Shown: in pieces, positions 22,821-35,500 of the stretch | Position numbering within the stretch: the stretch's first letter is position 1 | Layout of the letters: every line of letters starts with the position of its first letter | Source: Fasciola hepatica | Lineage: Eukaryota; Platyhelminthes; Trematoda; Plagiorchiida; Fasciolidae | NCBI GenBank assembly: GCA_948099385.1 | Contig: CANUEZ040000156.1 | Location: forward strand, 5,477,501 to 5,541,500 | Length of the DNA: 64,000 nucleotides | Direction of reading: 5' to 3' | Made by a program: the position numbers and the translations under genes | Notes under the pieces: generated by a model | The model's database searches: none | What the model was told of the DNA's origin: nothing | The model's input: only the letters and a program-made list of their open reading frames with translations

Positions 22821-25648
22821 CCGATAGGTGACTTGGAAATGTTCTGATTACGTCATTTATTCACACGCTGACCACATTCACGGTCTACGAGTGGTGTACA
22901 CTTAGCCCGGTTGCTCCGCACCACACAAGTCATTTTACAAAACATAACGGATTGGAATTCAGAACTGTCCCATCAAATGAAAATGACATGCATATATATG
23001 AGCCAACTGAATCACATTTTTGAAACCCGGAAGTTCGTCAATAGAGTCAGGATGTTTGCAGTACAATATGGTATGGGGTACAATGACTACACGACTGGGC
23101 CCATCCCAGTTTTGGATGTAAATGTGATGGGCTGAGTTTTGAAATCATACTTTTCTTCTTCGAAATGATGTAGCATCAGGTTTATTTTAGTCTCATCTTT
23201 TCACGTTAACCACTATATCCCGAAAATCAAGCTTATAGCACATGATGCTCGGGTGTTAATCTACGGACAGGAGATGTTACAGATCTGACGGCCATTAAAA
23301 TGAGTATCAAACGAATGACTTTCATGTACGTGTAGAAACAATTTAAAACCAAATCATTGCTTTCATGCCTTCTTCCTTTTGATCAGTCTATTTTTCTCAC
23401 TTCTGAAAATCAGATTCTATTCGATCAACAAGCTTCCTGTTTATCCACATAGCTGCAACGAATGACAGTATAACTGAAAATACGGCTCTTACACGAGCAA
23501 ATATTTGCAGTTTACGCATTGGAGAGCAATGTTAAATGTTTTTTCTTTGGATATTAGGCCTTAATCCATTATTAAAAATTTCCAAAATAGTTATAATATT
23601 TCATTGTTACCGGAATTCAAAAGTTGATTATTCCAGTGGAATCAATAGACTTTTAAATGTTTTACGGCAATCGCCGCCATTTTCATTATTAACGAATTTG
23701 ATCATCCGAGGCATCATTATCATCAAAGTCTGCAGTAGCAACTGAATCAGCATCACCGTCATTGTCATCATGATTGAAAGGATCAGCACAAAACTGGAGC
23801 GAAACTGCTTGAATGCTTCGATTCCTTTGGCTAGACAGTTATTCCAAAAAAGAGAGTCAACTCGATTCCCATTGAAACCGAAATACTTTTAACGAAGATC
23901 TCATGAACACGTGATGGTATTGGTGACGACGCATAAGTAATTAAAAATGCAATTGCAATTTTCACATCAGCGGTCCAAGTCCGTGGACCGGAATCGAACC
24001 TCCTGGTAACGGAAAACTTTCGGATATGAAAAGGCTATTTGAATTACTATTATCTATAAGAATCAGACGTTTCGTATCAATATTACATTCCATGAAATTG
24101 TTTAGATGTCCACTGGGTCATGGTCACCGGTGTGCTGTTCGTCGCATTGGAAAGTGACCGAAGAGTCAATCCTAGTGAATGAAGCCAGGACAGTTGATGT
24201 GCATTATTGGATATTCACTTTGATATCCACATCCGACTGGCCGTACCACGATAGCTTAGTTGCTGCAGTATCTGTCAGTGAGCGAGATTTTGCCCGCTCG
24301 ATTCCAGTTCTCGGTGTTGAACCTTTGGATGTGGAAAATGCTAGTGAATTTTCCATTATATAAGATTTAGGCTTATCGTTCCGATAATACATTTTATGGG
24401 CATACAAACAACCTGAGGATTTCACTTAACCTCATTACAACTTGTTAGTTCCATTCCCAAAATTTGTTATCTATTCTGACTTTCAGTTCATATAATTTAG
24501 ATTACCCGTATAACGGATTCAATCTCTTTCATTTCAATCAAGTGCATTTTATCAAATTGAATGTAATTTGAATGAAAATCGCATTTAAAATTAGTCAAAA
24601 TACCAACCGAAACAACCAAACAAGAATAAGTACGATCCCCAATGGTCGAAAATTCGGTGACTCACAAAGCAGCAAATACCCCTCTCGACTGTCCATGCAG
24701 ACCGATCGATCCGATGGGAGTTTAAAACAATCAATAATTATCTACAACAGGTATTTGCATTAATCTTTCCCACTCACGGTGAATAGGTGGGGTGACCTTC
24801 TTCTACAGAAATAACTACCTCGAAGAGGAATTGGTGTTTACCGTTGAGTTCATCCAAATATGGAAACGTTAGCGGCCAATGTGGGATTCAAAATCCACTG
24901 GAGAAAATCATCTTGTTCGATGTTATCCAAAACATTTGGACCATGTAGATTTGAAACCTACATAAGATTAGGGAATTTTATTCAGTTCTGTAAATAAGTA
25001 CTTTATTTGGAGAGTTTTAGATATTCACCTTCACTCGTGTTAAGCTATACACAGGCAGCCAATTGCTTTCAAAATCCTTCCGGGAAAAATGAGAGGAGTC
25101 GTCCTGATTATGCATAAAACTCTGAAGCATAATAAATAAAACATGGTATTTGCTTTTTTCTCTAGTAAACAGTCCAATGTTCAGCCAAATATCACCGGCT
25201 GGTACAAAAATCACATATAATATCACCAGAAATTTGTTCCTATTGGCTACTTCGTTGGCTATTTTCTAATAATATGACCTAATTCATCGAATGCAAGAGT
25301 TTTGTGTGCAAGCATAATTGATGAAATTAAGATCGATTCCATGTTCTAGGTAATCGCATTTAATTTTGATCGTCAAAATGTGCGTACAGGGGTAGAAGCA
25401 TTTGTAAAAATAAACTCCGTGAACAACAAACAAAGTCAAAGGCCATGATATTTTCAAAAGTAAGTAAGATGAATTCCTTCTTTTTATTACGAAACGGTAC
25501 ATGCGAAAGTAAGAATAGTTTGTTGACGCCCACCTTGGCTGAGAGGGTGATAGAAATTTCCAAAGTAATTCCCATCAGACAAAATGAACCTTAGCCACAG
25601 ATTGGGAGCTCCCAATTCGCCTGGCATTATATGAAATTATAACATTGA
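22821..25648. other. Inner part of right A arm, no gene
   Basis: Mirror of 16790-19592, almost identical to it. No recognisable gene. The junction near 25648 marks where the 1,141-bp left-arm segment is missing. The B-box-like relic is at about 23990-24002. Confidence 0.5.
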
Positions 25649-26143
25649 CATGCGCCATAAGAAAGCTTACTAATTGTTTGGTGTACAATAGAAGAATTGT
25701 GCTAGCTTGGAAACGTTGATGAGGTTTGAGTACCCACTTTTCGAGAGCAAATTCATCTAATTATGACCAATGTAATAGTAATATTGTAATCGGGTTACAA
25801 AATTACTGACACCATTTTGGTATTTGTAGTGAAGAAACATTCACTTAGTGCTTTTTTGGTGCCACTTTTATGTCCGCGGTCTTGTTGAAAACGTACCACA
25901 TGACACTTCGTCTTAGTTAATTTTAGTAATGTTGAACGTCCGCTGAATGCACAGAAACAATATGCACTTTTGATTAGTCTATACTCCTTATCAGACTAAA
26001 AACAATTTATGTGACACTTACGTGGAAAGACCAGGCCGCACAAGTCGACTGGAGTAGAAGCAGAAATTCTTCCGTGTGGTTACTATTGGCTGTCGGTTAC
26101 ACGTGACCTTGCACTATCTATAGACAAAAAAAGGCAACTCAAA

Positions 26144-26509
26144 ATGGAGTCATCTGTTCACATTTGTTTTTGCATCGTACCCAGGGCTTGTGCTAGGCGA
26201 AACTCTGAGGTAATGCCCGGCAATAAGGATAAGAAAGGATGTACGACCAAATATTGCATCATTTCCAAAAGACTTACTGGAAAGACGGCTATCGTGACCG
26301 GTGCTAACACCGGAATTGGTTTCCACACCGCTGGCGAGCTGGCACGTCGTGGAGCTCTTGTAATAATGGCATGCAGAAATGAAGAGCGAGCTAAAGCTGC
26401 CAAGACTAAGCTACTATCGTTGTATAGTGAGAGTAACGCAGATTGTATGAAAACAGATGTGGCTGACCGACGTGTGGTGGATTCCTTGAAACCTATCAAA
26501 GCCGATCAA
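26144..26509 (+). CDS. Exon 1 of right dehydrogenase gene
   Basis: Codons 1-122, donor CAA|GTAAGT. The same frame is open upstream to a TGA at 26012 without another ATG, so 26144 is the first available start. An upstream coding exon or a trans-splice acceptor cannot be excluded. Confidence 0.87.
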
Positions 26510-29500
26510 GTAAGTGTGCCTGTGCCTTGGACACTGCATTTTGTAATTGTGGCTACATTACCTCGTTGATAAATCACTCAGGAATCCATTTGAGTTCCCG
26601 TTTTGACTCATTTTTGATAAGAATGAAATTAGAGTTATGAGTACATTATTAGCCATGTGTTTTGGCCATCAGTCAGCTGGAAACAATGTCGTAGACGGTA
26701 AGGCTTCTGTTTGGGATAATTAAATCACCGCTGTAAAGATTTGTTGAAATTACAGATGGAAATTCAGCTCTCTTTATCAAGAAACTCATTCAAGCTGGTT
26801 CAGTCCAAATCCCATGCTATCTATCACAATTTCTGTCCTGTATTTGCCAAACATTTCTTTTGTTTCTCGTGCGCTTGGGACACTTGTTTCCACACCGATC
26901 TCCAACCCCTCGCTTCCACGCCTAAGTGATAGTTTGTTTGTTCAGTTCCATGGTGCTATACAACTTTTAGCGCTGTTTCTATGACAGTTTTTGATTGACC
27001 TTTGTTGTCGAGCTTCGCATTGTTGGTCCTATCGGTTCGTATCAAACTGTTATTCTTAACAGATTTTATGGCTTGAATAGCCTTTCTTCCCGGTTTCGGA
27101 ATCTATGTACACTGGCCCGCTGGTATCTACGACCACTTCTGTTTTGGTGTCATGATTGCCTGGGTTACCTGACGTAATTACCTCACTCTCTTTGTCTTGT
27201 CTGTGCGAATGACTGAGCTTTGGCCAGCCCATCACGATCATGGTATTTTCTGACAGCTATAGCTATTCCATTTGATCTCCACCATGCTTGTGTGTGTGTT
27301 CCCTCAAGCCATTGCTTCCATTCTGGCCGTTGACTGATCAGGAAGCTTACGTTTTAACGCCCTCTTTGGCTGTCTCTATTCTGCGGTCGTTTTGCCCACA
27401 ATATGAGGTATGCTATTGTTACTGTTTGATAATTGGTCCTCCAGTACACGGATTCGGGGTTCGCTTCTCTGCGAGTCTCTTAATCACTAGACGACAATCG
27501 TGAGCAACCACGAAAAAGTAGAGCATATATTCATGTTTCTTATTGATTATTAGATAATAACTACCATTTCCTTTCTCATAAATGCACACTAGTCAACCAC
27601 ATGTCCTAAATGCTTTATCTCCACTTGAACCTCCTGGCAATATATAAACAAAGAGACAGCGGTCAGTATTATCGTTTCCCTTTATTTTTCCATGATTATT
27701 ATTTCCTTACTCATAACACGGTTTGTTTTTCACAAAAGCAGATACCGTAGCGATTGTTTGTTCCGGTGGATTACCGTTATCTTACCTTCTTTGATTTACT
27801 TTATTGTCTTCATCACTTCCTTTGAATGTATCTCGATTGACTCTTTATTTTTGTGTGACCCCGTGATCTGCCACCCTTGAGGTTTTACTGTGACCAGTCG
27901 TTTCTGATCTTTCTTCTTATTGTACTCCACACTTGTTACGAATCCGTCTTTCGTTCTAAAAGGGATTCGTTTGGTTATCTGTGCTTAACTCAACTAGCTT
28001 GATAGGGGAGCTACAACTAGGTTTTTCTACTACCTGGTAATAAACAGACTGGTTTAGCTGTTGTCCGACGACACCGCACTGACGGTAGCAAATGCCAGTA
28101 CCTTTTCAGTTTGCAAGACTAGGAGAAGTGTTTTGCTTTGCCTTTGCGGTAGAACACTGATACCAAACATGCAATTACAATAATTCTTCGGTAAAACCTG
28201 TTTCTTGTGAACCAACGGGGAACCGGTAAATGTTTGATTCTACCAGGTACTCAGCTAATATCAGTAAATCTGTAGAATTCAGTTGCACTTCATGATGTCT
28301 CCCATCAAGCAAATACGTATTGCATGACGGAACACAGTTCATTCATTTGAGCAATTTGGTGGTTCAATCTCTTCTAAACGAATCTAAGTATATCCGGATT
28401 TTGGCACTCAGCTTGATTTTGATTCATATCACGTAAGCACAGTTGTTATCGATGGGACGTTTTTGCTGCATATATTACACAGAATTCTGTCAGACAACTT
28501 CAGATCTTCAGGACTTTAAAGATTTTTTGTCAATTTACGGAGAATTCTTAACATTTATCAAGCTTAGCCTAATTTTGAACTTACTCGATCTTTCACGGTA
28601 TTGGTCCTTTCGAGTCTCCAATGATCAGTACTGATTATCTGCTAAAATGTAAGTCCCATAAGTATTTTGAAATCTGTATTCCCCCCTATCTTTTCCGCCC
28701 TGTACCGATTCCCTGAAGTATTTATGAACTGGGTTATTCCAACTTTCGTTGTCACAAATGACCCCAAATGGGTTTTACAAATTTGGTTGCTTTTATATGG
28801 AACTCTTTCACTGCAATTTATCTTAGATTACGAAAGTTGAACCACGATCAGCTTGTCATTTCAAGAGAGGAAGTTTGCCAAAATAAGTAATATTCACGTA
28901 TACGCCGGTGGATGGCTAACTTACACAAGATTTTTTACAACAATTCCAATACAACAAAACAATAAAACATATTTCTGGCCTACATATCCATTGGGTTAGG
29001 AATGTGAATAAAGAAAATGTTATTTTCTGGAACTATATCAGGCCGATGCGAGATCCAGGCAAAAGAGAAGAGCCTCAACCCATTCGGTAAAACGTTCATC
29101 TGTGAGGGTTCGTGAAATTGTCCTTGTGTGGGTGAGAATTCAGTGGAAACCCGTGTAATGACTTCTTAAAGTGAGAACTGACATGGGAAACTGTTTCTTG
29201 GAAGTAATTTGACCATAATCAACCTCGTTATTTATTTGGTTTGACCTGGCAGCATTTGCTAGGGTGATCATTGGTGTTAGAACAGAAGAGCTCACAAACG
29301 GATTTTGTTCATTCAGACGAACCTTTAGTTCAGGAGCTGAACAATGTTTCATATATAATCACGAGATTACTTCCGAGTAGTGTGTGGGATTGATGAATAT
29401 TTGTTTCGCTGACTGTCCTTCGGACTCCACCTTTCACCCACAAACCTCAGGTGGAGAAGACGTGACTCGGTGGGAGGCATTCGCTTGGAGTTGACGGGGC

Positions 29501-32500
29501 TGGTACCGTGTCTCCATTCGAAGCTGTCGGGCATCTCTGGCTGTCCTAGAGGTCGACATCTGAACAAGCTTACCTTGGCTATTTGGATCAGTCCAGACGG
29601 GAGCGGAACGGCACGGTGGTAACACACGCCTTCGAGGTGGAAGAGCCCGGGTTCAGACCCCGAGTGTGTGTTACAGAGGATACGCACCGCTGATGAGCTC
29701 TAACAAGAGCGAAACTTGAGTCTGGTGCTTCCGAATGCAGGTTGGTCGGATGACCTGAGGTTTGTACGTGAAAGGTGGAGTTCGAAGGACAGTCAGCAAA
29801 ACAGAGTTTCGTATGCTTCGAAATTAACGGCTCTACAGTGACAACTGCGTTCTGACTGATTTGAAATGGGTTTTGAAAGTGTCATGTACTTTTTTTGACT
29901 TGCACCGTCCAAATTGGTGAACATTTCACCAGATAACTCTGTGGTTGATCATGACTGATGTAACGGAGGCGTTTTTCTCTTCCAAAGGAAGGTGATGCGA
30001 TTCACGTGGAGCTTTTAAAATTAATCTAGCAGTAGTATAAGTAATGCTAGTGCTCCGTTTATCACTAAGCAGGTGGGCACAAAACAAGGCTGTGGGCAGG
30101 TGAGCAACAGCGCAAGCTAACCCGGAAGCCGGTGAGCGAATAGGCATCTGAGTCAGCCATGTGCAAGTGCAAACGCCAGCTATGCGTACCATCGGATCAG
30201 ACCATGTACGACCGTTCTAAAGGTGGTAAAATCTGATTGGTCAACATAGTCTGGGATGGGGCGTGACTGGCATCAACACTATATTGTATGTGTTTATATG
30301 GTCACAGAAGTGCATCCATGTGCATGAGGGATAAGGATCAATCGTCCGCAGTCTTCACGTGCTCCCCAGACTGCTTCCATCTACGCCTACGACTGTGTAA
30401 GCTGAAAATAACAACATGGAGAGTATTCTCCGTGTTCACTCACTAAATGGCCGTGGGATAGGAGAATAATAATAGAATTACAGTTAAAGTTTACATTCAC
30501 GTGTGAAATAACAGGACAAATGCGCCCCCCCCACCCCGGAATAGAGAAACCCTAACTGCGAAATTCTTTGTTCAAGAAAAACTTTTGTTGTGCAAAAAAT
30601 TCTCCTTCTTTGACAAAATGTCATCTCGAATGAATTATCTCTCAGAATGAAACAATTTAAGTGATCCGACTCAGTGTTTCGTGTAGCGAAGGACTACCGT
30701 ACAACTAACTTTCATTAGTAACCCACTATAACACTGTGGCAAATTTTGAAATGTCATACATCTGACTGAGCTGTCAAACAAATCTTCCATGAGGCTGTTC
30801 ATAGAGGAAGAAGACAATTTTTAGAAGTGATCTGTCTATGACCTGCCGTGGACTTATAATATCACTATTACATTTTTGCGAGTACATTGTTTCCTAATGG
30901 TTCGTTTTCCTGAAAATTAGATGTTCCTACGTCCTGGACACTAATTCAGTCACATCATATTGATCCGATTGCGACTGCTGTTCGATAAAGGTGCACTGAG
31001 CACTTGTATCAAAGCAATCTAAAGATATCAGTTCCCTACTTGTTTTGAAAAAGACTGACCTACGTATCTCTAAGAATTAATTTCTAGCTTTTGACACCTT
31101 TTAGCCATGAATGCGCATAACGATAAATCTACCCCTTAAACATCCCCACCTAGAAGAATCTCAACCAGGACTGGAATAACTACAAAATGCTGACGGAAGT
31201 TGTGTTTACGCACACTTTCTGGTAGACGTGTGGGAATGGTGATTTGCTCGGTTAATTTAGTCACAGTGTGACTACGAGATTTGGCAAGCAATCCAATTTG
31301 AACGTGGCAAACTTTAGTCAAGAGGAAGAACTTCATTGGTGATCATTTTCATCATACTGCTTTTGTCCCGGCAACATTCATTGAAATGATCGCAGTGAAA
31401 GTACAACATCGGGAGGATATAATATCAGTCACACGGCTTTGTCCGCGGAAAATTATAAGTCGAATTTTCGGTTACCATAGGTAACCTTTCTCAAGGCAGT
31501 TTTACAATCAGTCCTTACGAAAGGTGACCCACGGTAACCGAGATGTCGACTTATATTTTTCCACCCATAATGCCGTGTTACGGACTTTATATCTTCTTGT
31601 TTAACACATCACATGGAGCATTGTTTTTTTCGATACAGTCCGAACCTACTTCGGCCCTGACACGCTGAAAGTACAACATGGCCTGCTGATCTACATGTTT
31701 TAGTGCAGCACACAGACTAGAGTATAGTTGGTCTTTTCTTTTTTAAACCTGGTTTTATCATGAGAATCTTCAGGCAAAGCCCTCAGTCTTGTTACTTCAA
31801 TTTGACTAAAAGATTTGCACACTGCTTTGAGTAAAATATTATGATTTAAATGATCTCAGAGTAAAGCTCAGACCTCCATTCAGTGGGAATCCAATTTCAT
31901 TTGTTGCACATAAAGTGAATGCATCTTGTTTTTCTCCTATTCAAGCTCATCGTTGAAACACTGGATTTGGGCTCGTTAGAATCTATCAGGCAGTTTGCCG
32001 CAAAGGTCGTTCAAAATCACCCGAAAATTGACTACCTCATCAACAACGCTGGTCTGGCGCTAGACAAATATTCTACCACAAAAGATGGATTTGAACAAAC
32101 TATAGGTGTCAACCACCTTGGGCATTTCCTACTCACTGAACTTCTGCTCCCCGCGATCAAAGCAGCTGCACCTTCTCGAATCATCAATGTGTCCTCCATG
32201 GCACACAAATTTGGTCAGTTAATTAAGCCCGACCTGCAGTTGTCAGAGGAGGACTATGACCAGATGCGTGCATATTACTCTTCTAAATTGGCCAATGTGA
32301 TGTATGCAGTGGAACTGAGCAAACGCCTAATAGGAACCGGTGTCACGGTGGTCTCGGTTCATCCGGGAATTGTGGATACGGAATTTCAAAGAGATATCAA
32401 AAGTCTTCGAACGGTAAATTCTGTCTACACTAACAACAATTCGAATCTGCAAAATTTTAGTTTCGGTGCCATTTAAAATTGGAGTTAACCTCTAGATTTC

Positions 32501-35500
32501 ACATTACATATGAAAACACTAAAATCGTCGCACAACGTTTAAACCAATTATACAAAGTGAGTACATTACCAAGAAAACTGGATACAGAACAGTTGATTAG
32601 ACTCGTCACAATGTCTTATCGCAGAGATAATTGTACATAAAGGTACTTGAGACGCATCTTACAGAAGTCGGAAACGGGTTTGCACAGCGCACCCTACATC
32701 TTTGTTTGGCCGAATGTCTCAGGTCACCAGAGCAACCTGCATTCGGAATCTTTTGTTAGAGCTCATCAGTGGTGCATACCCTCCACCACACCCAGGGTTT
32801 GAACACGGGCCCGTTCGCCTCGGAGGCGTGCATTTGACCATTGCGCCACCCGGCCCCTTGCGGGCTGATCCGAATCACCAAGATATGCTCGTTCAAATAT
32901 CCTCCTCTGAGACAGCCAAAAATTCCTGACAGCTTCGAATGGAGACGTTATATTCAACGGGTTTACACCCTGGGAGTGGCGGAGAATATGCACCACTGAT
33001 GACCTCTAACAAGAGCAAAACTCGGATGTAGTACTTCCGAATGCGGGTTGTTGACCTGAGATTTGTGCATGAAAGATGGATTAAAAAGGACAGTCACCCA
33101 AAACAGATACATCAGTCCCACAAACTCCTCGCAACTACTAGCGTGATATGAAACTTAGATCATTTCGATGCATCTGTACACGAGTATACTGCGGTCAGCG
33201 TGATTTTATTGTCCGTCAAATAACCGAATAAACTGAGAGCCGAATGAAGAGCGAACAGGAATGGATGGGTGACTAAACGTTAGGTCACCAAAGTAGGGAC
33301 AACTAAGCGGTTTGCAAAATTTTGGTCTAAAATCGAGAATGACTAGAGCCCCAGCATATGTGAACAATCTCGTGTCTGTAATGTTGTATACGACCTTAAA
33401 CGAGTTGCTTGGACGTACACAGTGTTTTGCACCATCCGATTTTGCGTAATTGATAATCTGATCGTCTATGATTTCGTGGATTATCTCGTCACCATGAGCT
33501 GACTATTCATCACCCTTTGAGGTAATATTGTGATATGTTCTTTTATTTGGTAACGCAATTGTTTCTCTGTTCTGTCTATGTAGACGGCTGAGTATGTACA
33601 CTTGAACTAATAGACACAGTTTGATTGGCATAGGGAGTCAGAGGTTGTTTCATCGATTGATTTCAAGGGCTTAGTACCTACTTGATGCGATTTTTCATGT
33701 GGTATCAATACCGAAATCACCACTGAATACCACGGAAGCATTTTACAGCTATTTCTTCCTTGTTTGAAATCGATAGTAGTACACCTCTGACGAGCTCCCA
33801 CTGGCACTCGAATCCCCGGGTGAACAATAGCGAGTAGCGCACCCAGCCACCAGATTATTCGAGCTGGCTCTCAATAACTAGCTGAATATCTACACCACAT
33901 AATGTGACGCCCTCTCATCACTGAATTCGAACGACGACAACTCGCTTCCCGCATGGTAAACCATTTTTGCGGCAAATGACTTCTTCGTAGGGACCCAAGT
34001 ACAATGAAGTTAGTCAGAACATGGCTGCTGTGTGTATATGAATGTTTGGAAATTAGATTTGTGCAGTGTTGTTGTGTTTGGCCTATACAGTCATGTGCTC
34101 ACACACGAACGCAGGCTCTACACCCCGTGCAATCATGGACGCACGCCTGCAATCGTGAACACACGTACACAATTGACGTTTGTCGTGATCCGTCCCGGAC
34201 AACACTGACCAGTCAGATCTCATCACGTGTTGCACGACCTTGCACGACTTAATTCGATCGTGTAGTTGTCCTACACTTGCGATTACACAGATCGCTGACC
34301 TATGCACTCACACACGTTTGAGTTTTCACTTGCTGGCTTGTACTGGAGCTTACAGTACGTTGCTACAGTATGCACGTTTACCCATACGAGTGCGCCTTTC
34401 TTCTGATTACTGAATTGTGGGACGCAACAATTGTGATTCATCATGCAGTATCAACGCGCGGCTGACGTCATCATCCTTGAATTGCAGTTTCAGGAAAGCT
34501 TCATACGTCTGTTCACTTTGATGTTTCATAAAAGATGACGTTTCTACGTACTACTTCAGAATAAACCACATAGATGATTTACCAAACTAATGAAAAGAAC
34601 GAAACCAATGTTGGACTACGTGCTGATGAACCAGCACGGCTTCTATTTCGCTTTTGCTCTGCTTCTGTCTCCCCATTGAAGGATTTCGACAACTATAGAA
34701 GGGCTATAAGGAGAGCTCTCGGACCCGTTCTGGAACACACTTCTGTTAGTCACCTAGGAAATAAATTACAACCGCACAACTCAAGACTTGAACTCTACTG
34801 GTGGCATATTTATCATCAGTAAAAACAGCAGCTATACAGATTGATTATTTGATCACTTTAATAGCAAGCAGCCAAACATCTAACTGACTCGTCATTCAGT
34901 AGAAAAAATCACATCTGCTTGCTGGACAATAATATTTTAGTCGAACTTAGGAATCCGTTGGATCAGTCAACCGGAAAATAGCATGGTCTGAATGATATCT
35001 AAATTTCACGAGCTTTACAACCACGAAGTCTAAGAGCGACTTCACTCGAATGCTGTTTCACAGTGCGTGTTAACTATACACACTATACATAAGTTGATAA
35101 GCAGAAAAACTGATCACAGCTGTACATTCTAGTGTTTATTCGGAAGGAATACGTAGGAAGGGTTTCTATTACGAAAGCACAAGAGGGTCATAACTTGTGG
35201 AGTGTCCTGCAACTGCCATCCAAAAGGTGACGACTTCAGTCAGCTAACATTTAAGCACTTGAATTCAGTCATCAAACGTACCTACTACACAGCCAATCCG
35301 ATCATCCTCTTCGCAAGCACACCGATACCAACATCGTCGATGAAACAACCTCCGACTCCCTGTGCCAATCAAACTGTGTCCATTAGTTCAAGTGTACATA
35401 CTCAGCCGTCTACATAGACAGAACAGAGAGACAATTGCGTTACCAAATAAAAGAACATATCACAATATTACCTCAAAGGGTGATGAATAGTCAGCTCATG

